A program made the position numbers and the translations under genes. Below are positions 23,411 through 34,167 of a stretch of 64,000 nt of DNA, one piece after another. The DNA lies in assembly GCA_902806575.1 (NCBI GenBank), contig CADCXD010000001.1, positions 4,712,001 through 4,776,000 on the forward strand, written 5' to 3'. The DNA is from Jackrogersella multiformis. Lineage: Eukaryota > Ascomycota > Sordariomycetes > Xylariales > Hypoxylaceae. Each line of letters opens with the position of its first letter. The first letter of the stretch is position 1. A model generated the notes under the pieces. That model had not been told where the DNA came from and made no database searches. It worked only from the letters and a program-made list of their open reading frames with translations.

Positions 23411-24416
23411 CTAATGCGACGAGGGTCCGTTGGCAGCGGCAGCTGTAGTCGCAGCCGCTTCGGCGGCTTCTCTCGCTCGGATGTGGTGGCACTTCTGCGC
23501 CTCCATCTCCCGCTGGAACTCCGCCCATTCCTCTTCGCCAAAGATGCGGTCATCTTCGCCATATTCGCTCGTCTCCTCCCAGATCTTCATCGCCTCCTCC
23601 TCGATGGAGCCGGAGGTCGCCCACATGCTCTCGCGCATACGCTTGTGCCGCTCGCGGTCTTCTTCTATGCGCTGTTCGATCTGGCGCTTGTCGAGACGGT
23701 TGGCGGTTGAAGTACCATTGCCACTACTATTGCGAGAGCGGGAGGCGTCGTCGCCGTTGGCAGGCGAGGAGAAACCGGCGTCGGCAGAGGTATCTCGTTC
23801 TTTGAGACAGGCTTCGATCTCGGTCACGGTCTGCTCGAGGAGGATAGACTTGTTCATAAGGCTCTGTAGCACCTGTATATGATCACAATCAGCATTGTCT
23901 CTTCTGGGGATGGTTCAATGCTGGCGTTTGAAAACATACCTTTCGGACGACCTTGACATTCGCGACTCCAGAACCATCCTCGGGGCAAACCGCGTCGATA
24001 ACTCTCAGTATGTCACGTTGCATCATGCGCACATAGTCATTTTGCCGTTCCTTGGACGACATCTCCAGGAGATGTTCAATGAAATACATGATATTTGCTC
24101 TAGTATTCATACTAGTCTATCCGCATCGTATATAGTATTAGCATATCTTCAGTACTGCAGCATTGGATGACGGGGAGGAGAAGACGAAATCATCACAAGA
24201 ATATAGTTGAAATATAATTAAAGTATTAAAAAAAAAGCAAAAAGAATGACTGACCTTCTCGAGCTGCTCAAGAATACAGGAGTGCAAGTCCTCATCCATA
24301 TCCTTGTACTTCAGGGCATACTGAGCTGCTTTCTGAGCCGAAGTAGTGCTAGCATTGAGGTGCTGTAGCTGCGCGCTGAAGCGCATTCGCACTTCGAAGG
24401 GATCAGCCGTGGCCAT
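23411..24416 (-). CDS. CTK3: RNA polymerase II CTD kinase subunit gamma (CTK3), CID-type N-terminus
   Basis: CTK3 is the small non-catalytic subunit of the CTDK-I complex (Ctk1 kinase, Ctk2 cyclin), which phosphorylates Ser2 of the Pol II C-terminal repeats during elongation. Exons 24416-24255, 24116-23940 and 23872-23411 sum to 801 nt (266 aa), all in phase 0. The N-terminus (DPFEVRMRFSAQLQHLNAST, then YALKYKDMDEDLHSCILEQL) and exon 2 (NTRANIMYFIEHLLEM, MMQRDILRVIDAVCPEDGSG) match the conserved CTK3 CID-like domain. For intron 1 the ggatag acceptor was chosen over the nearer ctag because only the former keeps the frame and gives the expected SMNTRANIM junction. The C-terminal half is charged (RLDKRQIEQRIEEDRERHKR), family-typical, then Ala-rich. 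Confidence 0.92.
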
Positions 24417-25322
24417 ACCGTCATCACTAGTTGGAAGTGATATTGTCTTCGAAAGAGAAGGCTTGATGACTAATGGTGCGGGAGGTAAATGAAGGTAAGG
24501 CTGAGAGTTTAAGGCTGGGAACTTTGGAAGATAAGATTGTGGTCGTACCTAGGTACTTAGTAGGGTCCCTGGTTCTCCATCTTTTTTATTTGTGGATTTA
24601 TATATTTAGGAGGTGGGATGGACAGGACGCTAACTCGATAAGATAAGACTTATGGATATGAGGACATACCTACTTAGGTACGTACATATTACTAGTGTAG
24701 AACCGAAAAGGTACATACCTGGGTATTATAGAAAGCACGATAATTGAATTCGAGATGCATTTATCGAGGTGATCCCCCAAAAGACTCGGACGGGGATGCC
24801 GTATTATTACGGAGCCACGACACCAAACCCCAAAATAGCCACCGGTGACCGGTGAGTTTCTTAGCGTTGGCGGGAAGATCAGGCTGATCGGTGTCACTTC
24901 GGTAGACCAATATGGAAACTTTTTTTCAAGAAAGTGCAACTAGACGAGAATTTCAGATTCCGAAAAATGCGATTTCCATTTCGTCGACGCGGTTCTTCTT
25001 CGTCGAGCCGGTGAATAAAATAAAAAACGTGACAAGGTGTCCAATGCTATGGTGGAGCGTGCTTTTCGTGTTTGATCCGTGATTTATTTATTTATTTTGT
25101 CCTTGCTTACCTTGGTACCTTGGAATATAGTTGGGTTTTCTATTTTCTATTTTCTATTCTCGATTCTCGATTCTTTTAAGCTTAGGCCGTCATCGTTGTG
25201 TATAAAGTCTCTTGGTGTTCTTCCACGACAACATCAAGAACAACACAACCAAACATCCGTTTTAGTTACCATAAGCAACATTTAGTGATCGGCACATTTA
25301 GTGATCAACAATAACCGACAAG
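24417..25322. promoter_or_regulatory. Divergent promoter region of CTK3 and pyrroline-5-carboxylate reductase
   Basis: A 906 bp spacer contains TACCTAGGTA at 24,546-24,555. A pyrimidine tract built from repeated ttttcta and ttctcga units lies at 25,138-25,176. A duplicated acatttagtgatc sits at about 25,278-25,309, just upstream of the reductase ATG. The pyrimidine tract is the likely core-promoter zone of the plus-strand gene. No gene was seen inside. Confidence 0.45.
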
Positions 25323-26374
25323 ATGTTGGCTCTAACGCACAACGACCACAGCGCCCCTGAGCTGACCTTGGTAGTTCTCGGCTGCGGTATGTCCTCGTCT
25401 TACCTACCTACTTTCTCGTGCACGTGCAGGTACAGGTGCAGATGCAGTCAGCTAATTGATTATTCCTAGGTACCATGGGTATCGCAATCCTCTCGGGAAT
25501 CCTGAGCTCCCTGCAGGAGATGTCCGGCCCCCGGCCCCTGCAGACCCCATCTGGGAGATCTACTCCTTCGGACGAGGTCCCCTCCCGCCTCCCGTCCCGC
25601 TTCATCGCCTGCGTGCGCCGCCCCGAGTCCGCCAAGAGAGTCAAGCAGGCGCTATGGGAGCACAGCTCTTCCGTCAAGGTCGTCCAGAAGGAGAACGTCG
25701 CCTCCGTCATGAAGAGCGACATCATCCTCCTCGCCTGCAAGCCCTACATGGTCGAGGATCTGCTGAACGAACCCGGCATGGCCAAGGCCCTCCACGGTAA
25801 ACTCCTCATCAGCATCTGCGCCGGCGTGACCGTCCCCCAGATCGAGATGATCCTCCACGGCGCTGTCCCCGAGAAGGACCCCGAGGTTGATGGCCGCTGC
25901 AGAATTGTCAGGGCGCTGCCCAACACAGCCAGCATGGTCAGACAGGGCATGACCGTCATCGCGAATAGTAATCCACCCTTGCCCCCGCAGACCTCGAGCC
26001 TCGTGACCTGGATCTTCAAGCGCATCGGCGACGTCATCTACCTCCCCGCGAAGAACATGGACGCGTCCACAGCCCTGGCCGGGTCCGGACCCGCATTCTT
26101 CTCTCTCATGCTAGAGGCCGCTGTTGACGGTGCCGTATCTCTAGGCGTGCCGCGAGCTGAGGCGCTAAGAATGGCCGCTCAGAGCATGAAGGGTGCTGCG
26201 GCCTTGGTCCTTAACGGAGACCACCCCGCCTTGCTACGCGACCGGATCTGCACCCCCGGCGGCTGTAGCATCGAGGGTCTCCTGGTACTCGAGGATGGGG
26301 GCGTACGATCAACCGTCGCGAAAGCAGTCAAGCAAGCTGCTAAGGTGGCCAGCCAGCTTGGCAAAGGTACCTAG
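25323..26374 (+). CDS. PRO3: Pyrroline-5-carboxylate reductase (last step of proline synthesis)
   Basis: Reduces 1-pyrroline-5-carboxylate to proline with NAD(P)H in the cytosol or mitochondria. Exon 1 (25323-25386, 64 nt) and exon 2 (25470-26374) give 322 aa. The 83 nt intron has a GTATGT donor and a cctag acceptor and interrupts the Gly codon of the nucleotide-binding loop (VVLGC-GTMG). Further family hallmarks are LACKPYMVEDLL, ISICAGVTV, RALPNTASMVRQG, LAGSGPAFF and the C-terminal signature PGGCSIEGL. A roughly 30-residue Pro/Ser/Arg-rich insert after LQEMSG is common in fungal versions. Length and motif order fit a functional enzyme. The gene converges with HAT1. Confidence 0.95.
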
Positions 26375-26780
26375 GGCAGAAGCGAGATACGATCGAGGGC
26401 GAGAAATGACTCTGGATGTGCATATTAAACGGAGTTCAGGGCGTTCTTACAATAGATTAGAGTCCCAATTGAGATGATTTAAAACCCTATTGTTTTCATT
26501 GCCATGTGCTATCTCTCATTTATGAACATGAATGTCTGCAATGTGCGGTCCGATGGCATGGTCAAGATGCAAGTCCAGATATCTTCCGATGCCTTCTAGG
26601 AATGGGAAATGCGAGAATCACTCGCCCTCCTACTCCCTTCCCTCCGTAAGGAACACTAATCCCTCTGAAACGTGAATGCAAAACAGGTATCTTCAATGCA
26701 ACCAGACTCCTTTACCACATGGTCAACCGGAACACTCATTAGCACTTCCAGCAGTACTCGGCCTATTCGTAACCTCCATC
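26375..26780. other. Convergent 3' spacer between the P5C reductase and HAT1
   Basis: This 406 bp should contain both 3' untranslated regions. Nothing else was recognised. Confidence 0.5.
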
Positions 26781-28341
26781 TTATGCATCTCCAGCCCGCG
26801 CCTTCTTGCTTGAGGGGCTTTCCGCGTCGTAACCATCGTCTAGCTTCCTCTTCCCTTTAGAAACCTCAGAACTGGCAGCAACTGCAGGCCTGGACTTCAT
26901 TCGGTCGAAGATTCGAGCATATTCCCACTCGACATTATCGAGCGTCTCGTTCAGCTTGATGATACGCTCGGTGATCTCAAATTCTCCAAGTATAGAGACA
27001 TTGCGACGGTACAGACGTTGCTTAAGAAGCAGGCGCCAGAGGGTATAAGCATGCCTGTCAGCTTGGCTAGAGGCTAGCCTCTTGGTCTCGGGATCTGACT
27101 GTGGTCGGACGGAATCGGGCAGCTTGGACATGAGGTGCATTTCGACAAGTCGCCAGAATTGTCGCGGTGCGATCTTGTTCTTAACTCGAAGGCTCTCAAG
27201 CTTTACAATGTCGACAATTCCCTCACCGGGCGGGTGCTCATCATCAAGAGATATATGCGTGCTGTTGTGTAATAAGCCGCCCTTCTCAGGAATAGAGACC
27301 TCGGTGTTAATATTCAGTTCGGCAAACTCGGGCACATTGTGGCGCAGATATTTGATATCGCATAAATCTCGCAGTAGGTCGAAGTCTTCGTTGGGATCTT
27401 CTACTGTCACTTCTGTTGTTGTAAAAGAGTTCATCGCAACCTCAAATATGGTATTGTAAAGCATGGAACCAACCCCTTTTCCCTGGAAAGGAGGGAGAAT
27501 CATGAATTGCGAAATTCTCATGCGGTGGGTCGGCTCGCGATTAGAATCTCCTTTGGGGAGCTCCCAAGAATCGGTCGCTTTCCCAGTACTCGGCTGGAAC
27601 AGCCAAAAGTTGTATGTTGTTGCGAATCCAAGGAATGTATGGTGAGTCTTGCCTGTATCTTCCGAGTCAACCTGGTAAATCCAGAACACCGACCATCGAT
27701 CCCGAGAATTATCTAGCTCGTCATTTCCATCTCCATTGATGATGTAGGATCCACCTTCAATATAGAACAGGACCGCAATTTGAATGCGCCTCATCATCTG
27801 ATAAATGGCTGGCTCGGCTAGGGTTCCACTCCAGACTTCATACGTACAACCGTCCTTCTCGATCGTCTTTATTAACCTTCCAGGGGGTGTCCAGGTGTTA
27901 GATAGAGCTTTCACAGCCTGGTGGTAATCCTTTTTCGACTGAAATGCGACTAATATTTGTTAGCGGTCGTTACCCGTAATCTAGACAGGAATTGAACACA
28001 CCACCAGGTAGGAATTCCTTCATAACGTGCTTAACGTCAATCGCATCAATATCACCGACCGGAACAAACTTCTGTGCTGATTTAACGGATAGATTCGGTC
28101 GCAAATCCCTCGCATCAAATTGAAGATGGACCTTTAAACCCTTGTGGCCGAATATGCGCTCGTTCTCGAAGATGGGATAAGTGAACTTCGGTTTGAAGGT
28201 CGCCAAAGTCTCCATCACAGGCGGACGATATCGCAAGAGTGACAAAGTGATCGCCTCATTGGCATCCGCCGTCCCTATTAAACAAATTAGCTTATGACTT
28301 TTCGCCAATGACCAATCGAGCTACTTACACTCGTCCTCCAT
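26781..28341 (-). CDS. HAT1: Histone acetyltransferase type B catalytic subunit (Hat1)
   Basis: Hat1 acetylates Lys5 and Lys12 of newly made histone H4 together with Hat2. Exons 28341-28329 (13 nt), 28274-28002 and 27949-26781 give 484 aa. The tiny first exon encodes MEDE and one base; splicing yields MEDEWTADANEA, the conserved start. The N-terminal domain contains FTYPIFENERIFGHKGLKV. The GNAT fold contains QFMILPPFQGKGVGSMLY, with the acetyl-CoA loop QGKGVG near residue 249. Then TVEDPNEDF (about 279) carries the presumed catalytic Glu. The third exon starts VAFQSKKDYHQAVKALSN, in line with the family. The C-terminus is a basic tail (KGKRKLDDGYD, SSKKARA), a plausible nuclear localisation signal. 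It is divergent from the ZIP transporter. Confidence 0.95.
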
Positions 28342-29361
28342 ATTGCCGGATAAAGTTGTTGCGCAAGCCGTGTCGGCAACAAGCTCGGCAACAAGCTGAA
28401 GGTATGCAGCTACCTAGGTAGTCAGTCGTAGAATATACCTATTAGGTACCTGGGTAAGTAAAATGTCGATGGTGAGCAATGCGTAGAAGAGTCGACGACT
28501 AAGCTGCGCTGTGGGTGTAATACGCTTACAGTACAAGTCGTATTACGGATGGATTATCGGGAGAAATAGAAAGAAATAAAAGGTGTCGAATGGGAAAATG
28601 TGGTGCGACGTGATATTTATTTATGTCGAACAGAAGATTAATTGAAACCTAGCTATGTACCTCCTAGGTAGGCATGTTTGGGAGAAGGTAATGAATGATA
28701 GGAAGGTAGTGGTTGACGACAATTAAATGCGCTTTCCCAAAATCTTCGTGTCGCGTCTGAATGATGAATACCTAGTGGAAGCGGCGCGTTCGTCTTCTTG
28801 GTGGATCACGGCTGAAGCATAGACCATTATACACAGGGTCCAGTTTGCCAAAGCAAGATCAAATCGTTCGGAGCCTTGGCATCTTGGCACCTGGGCAGCA
28901 CAAGTCTAAGCGCCTTTTGGGCTTAGTACAATACATAAAAAGGTACTATGTCCATACCACTCAAAATGGAAAATCGGCAGTGACGTGCACTGGTCCCGCC
29001 TAAAAGCAAAGTTGCGACAGGGGTCGGGTTTAGAATTTAGTGGACGTCGACTGGGAATTGGTGTGACATTTTGAGGCTACCGTCGCAAAAAAGGATCCAT
29101 CTAGGTAGATATCCAAATCTCATCCTCTTCATATACATTATCTGCTTCATATACATTTACCTACTACATTTTCCAACGGTGTCGAGGTCGGACCACCTAA
29201 TCACCACCTCCCTTCCATCTTCCATTCTTTTTTTTTAATGCCTTGATGCGTCTCCCTTGTTCGGACGTATACGTATATTCAACTTCACTCAACATTCTCG
29301 CCAATGAATCGGTAACAAGCAATCATTTGTTAGGTGCTCCCTTGTGGCGAAAGCAGTCATA
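28342..29361. promoter_or_regulatory. Divergent intergenic region of HAT1 and the ZIP transporter
   Basis: The spacer is about 1.0 kb, with TACCTAGGTA at 28,411-28,420 and related cctaggta strings near 28,660 and 29,100. Pyrimidine-rich DNA around 29,205-29,310 precedes the transporter ATG. No gene was seen. Confidence 0.45.
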
Positions 29362-30651
29362 ATGGCCGGCGCTGGGTTGTTCGTTCTATTCGCCTTAACA
29401 GTATGTTCACAATTCCCTATCCTGTCCTATCTTATCCTATAGCATACCCATATTTGTCTAAGACTTGAGATGTTAACTGATTTCTTTAATCCCAGGTCGT
29501 TATGGCATTGGCGTAAGTGCTATGAATTCCTGTCTACTACAAACCCGAAGACCGAAAAACTGACGAGAACAGCTCCTTTCTTGCCGGCGCATTACCATTA
29601 TCCATGTCCCTGTCACAGTCACAACTTCGATTGATATCAAGCATCGGCGTAGGAATACTTGTTGGCACATCTCTGATAGTTATAATACCCGAAGGGATCG
29701 AAGCGATAACGCAAGCTTCAGTTATCTCGCATTCTCAGAACACGAGGAGCTTACACTTTTTAAGACACATATTGATGGCCAGGTGGGCACAGGAACCAGA
29801 AATAATACCAGGAGATGAGGCAAAGGCCGGCACGGGAAATCAGCATGCTAGGGTTGAAGTTCCAACTTTCTACATTGGACTTTCTTTAATACTGGGGTTT
29901 ATTCTCATGTTTCTAGTCGACCGGCTTCCTCGCCATGCATCGGAGAATTTCCAACCACCGCCACCACCGAGACATATCAGTCTAAGCAATCTAGGTGGTT
30001 CTTCCCTCTCCGGTGACGAGGAAGAATCCGAAGGCTTCATGGGGTCCTTGACGCCGACGCCGAAGCAGTCGAGAAGCCTGGCCACTACCACAGGCCTAGT
30101 CATACACGCGGCGGCAGACGGTATCGCGATGGGGGCATCGGCCACTTCGCCGGATACGAAGTTGGGCTTCATCGTGTTCGTTGCTATAATGGTGCACAAG
30201 GCACCCGCGGCATTCGGCCTTACGTCGATTCTATTGAAACAGGGCCTCTCGAAGCGTGCGGCCCGAGGCCATCTGATCGTATTCAGCCTGGCCTCCCCTT
30301 TTGGGGCCTGGGCAACTTTCATACTCGTTAGCTTCTTAGGCGGAGGCGGCGAGGGTCAACTGAATCAGTGGTGGACCGGAATGCTATTGTTATTCTCGGC
30401 GGGAACTTTCCTGTGAGTCTATAAATGCGGCTATGGTTTTTTTGCCCTTTCCAACTAACATTTCTAGCTATGTCGCGATGCATGCCATGCAAGAAGGCGA
30501 CTCGCCATCTGGCCATGAAGTCGGCTCGATTCCCAATGGCTACGCGGATGGCAACCAACGAAAACATGCTCATCCGCAGATGCGGGAAACCCTGGCAACG
30601 GTGATCGGCATGTTCTTACCTCTTCTCACGCAGTTCGGTCATCATCATTGA
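29362..30651 (+). CDS. ZIP-family divalent metal transporter, ZIP9/ATX2-like
   Basis: Predicted multi-pass transporter moving Zn2+ or Mn2+ into the cytosol, in the Golgi or another endomembrane by analogy with SLC39A9 and yeast Atx2. Exons 29362-29400, 29496-29512 (17 nt microexon), 29573-30412 and 30468-30651 join in phase to 359 aa. Hydrophobic segments are visible at the N-terminus (LFVLFALTVVMALASFLAG), near residues 30-50 and 115-130, and four more towards the end. The metal-binding signatures are VIHAAADGIAMGA (HxxxD, about residue 196) and MVHKAPAAFGL (about 225), typical of the ZIP9 branch. A soluble loop rich in Pro, Ser and acidic residues (about 140-185) separates the halves. The C-terminus ends in a His run that may bind metal. 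Substrate and location are inference. Confidence 0.9.
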
Positions 30652-31926
30652 AGAGAATAAGCTAGCCTATATTTCTTTTTTTGAAAAATTTTGTTATCAC
30701 GAAACTATAGAAGGAGTTGGAATCTTGGAACTGGATGGCCACGGTATCTAAGTCCAAAAACATGAAGTGGTCCTCGGCGCGTCATCCCCTTAAGCTCCCT
30801 ACCTAACCACCTTGGTAGCTAGGTAATTGAGATTATGTATAACAGACATCAAATCTTGTACGATCTCAATGAGGCTCCTAATCGGATACAGGGTTCCGGG
30901 TGCTGGTTCATGTACAAAATATACCCTCGGATTGTAAATAGACCAATTTGATTTTCATCTTTTCAATCATCCATGATACGCACAAGAGCAGGATTCCTTT
31001 ATCATTCACCAAGGGTAGCGGGTTTATGAATTTACTGATATGATAAGGCATCATGTGTTGTATAATATAGTATATTTTCCAGCCGGCATACCCAACTGAC
31101 TGCTAGGACTTGGAAAGGATGCTTTACGACATTGACTTGCTTGGTATTTTTCGGTAGGGGATTTTAAGAAATAGGGGGAAGGACATCTTGTCAAGCTTAT
31201 ATGACAGAAATTGAAAGTGTTACTGGCAAGTAACTGGAACCGATCGTCTACGCAAACCGGTATTTACGGGGTTCGGCGATTCTGATGAAACGGGTGACGG
31301 GACAAAGAGGATTTCCAGGTTTGGATTACCCGTTATAGTCACTCCTAGAAGATAATGACTTCGGCTTTTCAAAGTAGAGCGTATACCGAAATGTCTCGTG
31401 TGATCCTAAATATTCGTACCAAGTGACGTCTCAGCAGTAAGATTCGTAGTAAACTGGTTTCATGATGGCTTGTCGAAGAGAGTTAGATCTGGCACTTGAA
31501 TACTTACTAACTTCATCTACATTACTCTTCTTAACCCATCCATACCTACGTACCGGTATCTACTTAAGCACATACTACTTCGATACCCTAACCTGACATT
31601 TGGAACCCTACATAAGATAGCAAGGACCTTTTGCACAATGTGGACACCTACCTACCTAGGTAGTCGATACTTGACATCGATGTCATCCCGCAGTGACAGC
31701 GGGATCATACTACATATACTACTAACCGTGCGGGCGGAATTGCAGTAGTGTATTTATATAGCATGTCGACATTTTACCTAAACCACTAGTTGGTGAATGG
31801 CCACGGCATATAATTACTAATAATGTGCTGGCAGACTCTGATAAGCCACTTGGGTTAATTAAAAAAAGATAATGCCATGCACATAATGTCGAACACATGG
31901 AAACACACTTGGATTTCTCCTGGTTG

Positions 31927-31972
31927 TCCAAGTAGAAGCCTACGATAGGTCCAAGTAGAAGCTTACGATAGG
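31927..31972. repeat. 23-bp tandem duplication, two copies
   Basis: Copies at 31,927-31,949 and 31,950-31,972 (tccaagtagaagcYtacgat plus agg) differ at one base, indicating a recent local duplication. Confidence 0.85.
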
Positions 31973-32143
31973 GACACAGGTAGATAGGGCCAGGTAAGTA
32001 AGTAGGGGTAGGTAAGTAAAGAATAGCCCGCACCCGTGCCTAGCTCTGCCTTGCATCGTAAGGACCGTGATCGGTAGGGTCTTAATAAAGATTGGGAGTT
32101 ACTGTAACGTCGAGTGGGTGACATAAAAAGTGTATGCAGTCAC

Positions 32144-32218
32144 GAGCTTAGATGCTTGATGCTCATATTAATCGTACACACCCTCGTTGAAAACATCAAG
32201 CATCAAGCATCAAGCTTC
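32144..32218. repeat. Inverted repeat able to form a hairpin
   Basis: The left arm, gatgcttgatgct (32,151-32,163), pairs perfectly with agcatcaagcatc (32,199-32,211). Flanking bases extend the match imperfectly to about 20 bp per arm with a 35-nt loop. The right arm lies in a short atcaagc tandem repeat. Function is unknown; no coding gene is adjacent. Confidence 0.7.
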
Positions 32219-33479
32219 TACATATTACCTTAGGTAGGTAGTGTACCTAGGTAAGTATACTACTAGGTAGGCTAGGTACCTAGGTAAGTATATAGTAACA
32301 TCTTTCAATGTGCAGAAGCGCCGCGGAACCGATGTGGGAACTGCGGATACAGCCTTCCAAGGGGTGGTGGGCTGGTCTAGTAGCCAATAAAGATTAAGAC
32401 ATGGTGGAAAGTATCCTGTACGAACTTTGTAACCGGGGGAGGATATAATACACTGTACATATTCGAGGTACAACGTGATCTCGACTTACATAGAACACGG
32501 GTGGCTTTGCCTAGGGATTAGCCCCGTCCGTTATAGCCGCCGCAGACAAGAGCAGCAGAGGTCACATAGTGTTATATATGTACATATATATGCGCCTTAA
32601 GAGATACTATTACAAATTAATATAAAAGCTATCTAAAACTAAATGCCTCCAGTATGTACTAAAAGATAAATACAAGCTACCTAACTTACTTACTAGGTAT
32701 TTAGTAAGTACTTCTATTGCCTGATTCTTATAAAATTGAACATATGCAGATTCTACCGAACTCTAACTCCAAAGTCAAAGGGATACTAAGTTTAAACTAA
32801 GAGATCGATACCTAGGGATGACCCTAGCACGTCGAGACGTTTTAGATTCCGAGGGTATGTTACTAATTAAAAATCCATACTCGTAGTGTATGTACCTAGT
32901 ATAGTCTATCTCCTAGTGTCAAATATGGATACGAGCACTGTACAAGACAGACATGATAGACAGGACATACTTAGGTAGTATATTTCTTCATTATTTATAT
33001 TTATATATAAACAACTATGTGAGAAGAGTCCCAATGCATATGGTCCAGAGTAAGCATACTACCTAGGTATCTACATAATGGTATATATACATATGCAAAA
33101 GCCAATAAAGTCACCATGTAAGTGGACAACATTGAAGTCTCAACTGTCTCAGATGCATTACATGTACCCCTAGGCTTGGTAGGTACATGTACCTACCTAA
33201 GGTAAAGGTACTTGACAGTTGGTACTTGACAGTCCCAAGGTTACTATTACCTCGAGTACAGTATCAGCACGGTGGCGCTACCTAGTAGGTAATGTGGCAC
33301 TTCCCCCGGCGGGAGAAAGTTTATGGGCAGGCTATTGGGGAGGCACGTTCCTGCTCATCTCTGCTTGGTCCGCCCCTAACCCGCTCCTGGCCCCCATTCC
33401 ACTTCGGAGACTCATACTCACATCTTACCATCCTCAACCGACTTCTTTAATTACACATTACGCATTACACAATACACAA

Positions 33480-34167
33480 TCATCTCTCTCTTCTACTTCG
33501 AAAACGCTTAGAAGGGCTTTTCCGAAATCCCACAACTTCCTTCTATCGTGTACACGTATTACCGACTATCCCGCGTCTTGTTACTACCCAGGTAGAAGAA
33601 AAAAAAAAAAAAGAAGGGAGTTTTGTTCCTGTATCGACAGCCCTGTAGAGACGAAGCCTGTGCTGTTAATGCCCTATTAACAACAGCATTCACGGTTTAT
33701 TCTCCTGTCGCTATTCTATCTTTTCTCATCATAGCCTCATTTGTCCATCCGAACAGTGTTAGTTTACCTCGGCACTCGCAAAGTCAGCTTAGATGTCATC
33801 GAAGGTCGTTTGACCTACCAATTGTATCTTGGGACGGGCGTGTCTCATTGAGCCGAACGTATGCATAACCATCTTTGTGTGTCCCTACAACAACATCTGC
33901 ACTTCCGTACGGGACTACTCCCGTATCGAGGCCTTCCTGACTAAGGCTCGCCTCTCATCTATCCTCGTGTCTATCCTGAAAATAAGAGCCGTCTGTCTTG
34001 TTTGCCCATCGCATTGACTAATACCCAATTCAGGCCGTACGAGTAAATAGATTCTACCCCCGAACCGGCCGGCGACTCGATCATTGGTCGTGATAAATAA
34101 CCTAAATAACCTCGAACGGTCATCGTGGCATCGTGAAAACAATCATAATAAATAGATAATCGTGGAG
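33480..34167 (+). promoter_or_regulatory. Probable long 5' leader/core promoter of the F-box/WD40 gene
   Basis: From about 33,360 the sequence becomes C/T-rich (for example ctctctcttctacttcg at 33,483-33,500), as around fungal transcription starts. The first good ATG of the downstream gene is at 34,168, preceded in frame by a TAG at 34,153. Between them lie several short upstream open frames (for example 33,829-34,017). A leader of several hundred bases with upstream frames is therefore likely; a leader intron cannot be excluded. The start site itself is not visible. Confidence 0.45.

Larger units (their letters stand above)
30652..33479. other. Long gene-poor intergenic stretch
   Basis: About 2.8 kb without a supportable gene, moderately AT-rich. 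It carries TACCTAGGTA decamers (31,653; 32,244; 32,277; 33,060), a perfect 7-bp stem (atcccgc/gcgggat) at 31,685-31,705, a 23-bp tandem duplication at 31,927-31,972 and an imperfect 20-bp inverted repeat at 32,144-32,218. Open frames in it are short, lack domains and contain repeated intergenic motifs. Confidence 0.5.

Noticed and set aside
33219..33680. 153-codon frame upstream of the F-box gene
   Set aside because: No domain; it spans intergenic ggtacct repeats and the pyrimidine-rich promoter zone, and is more likely non-coding or leader sequence.
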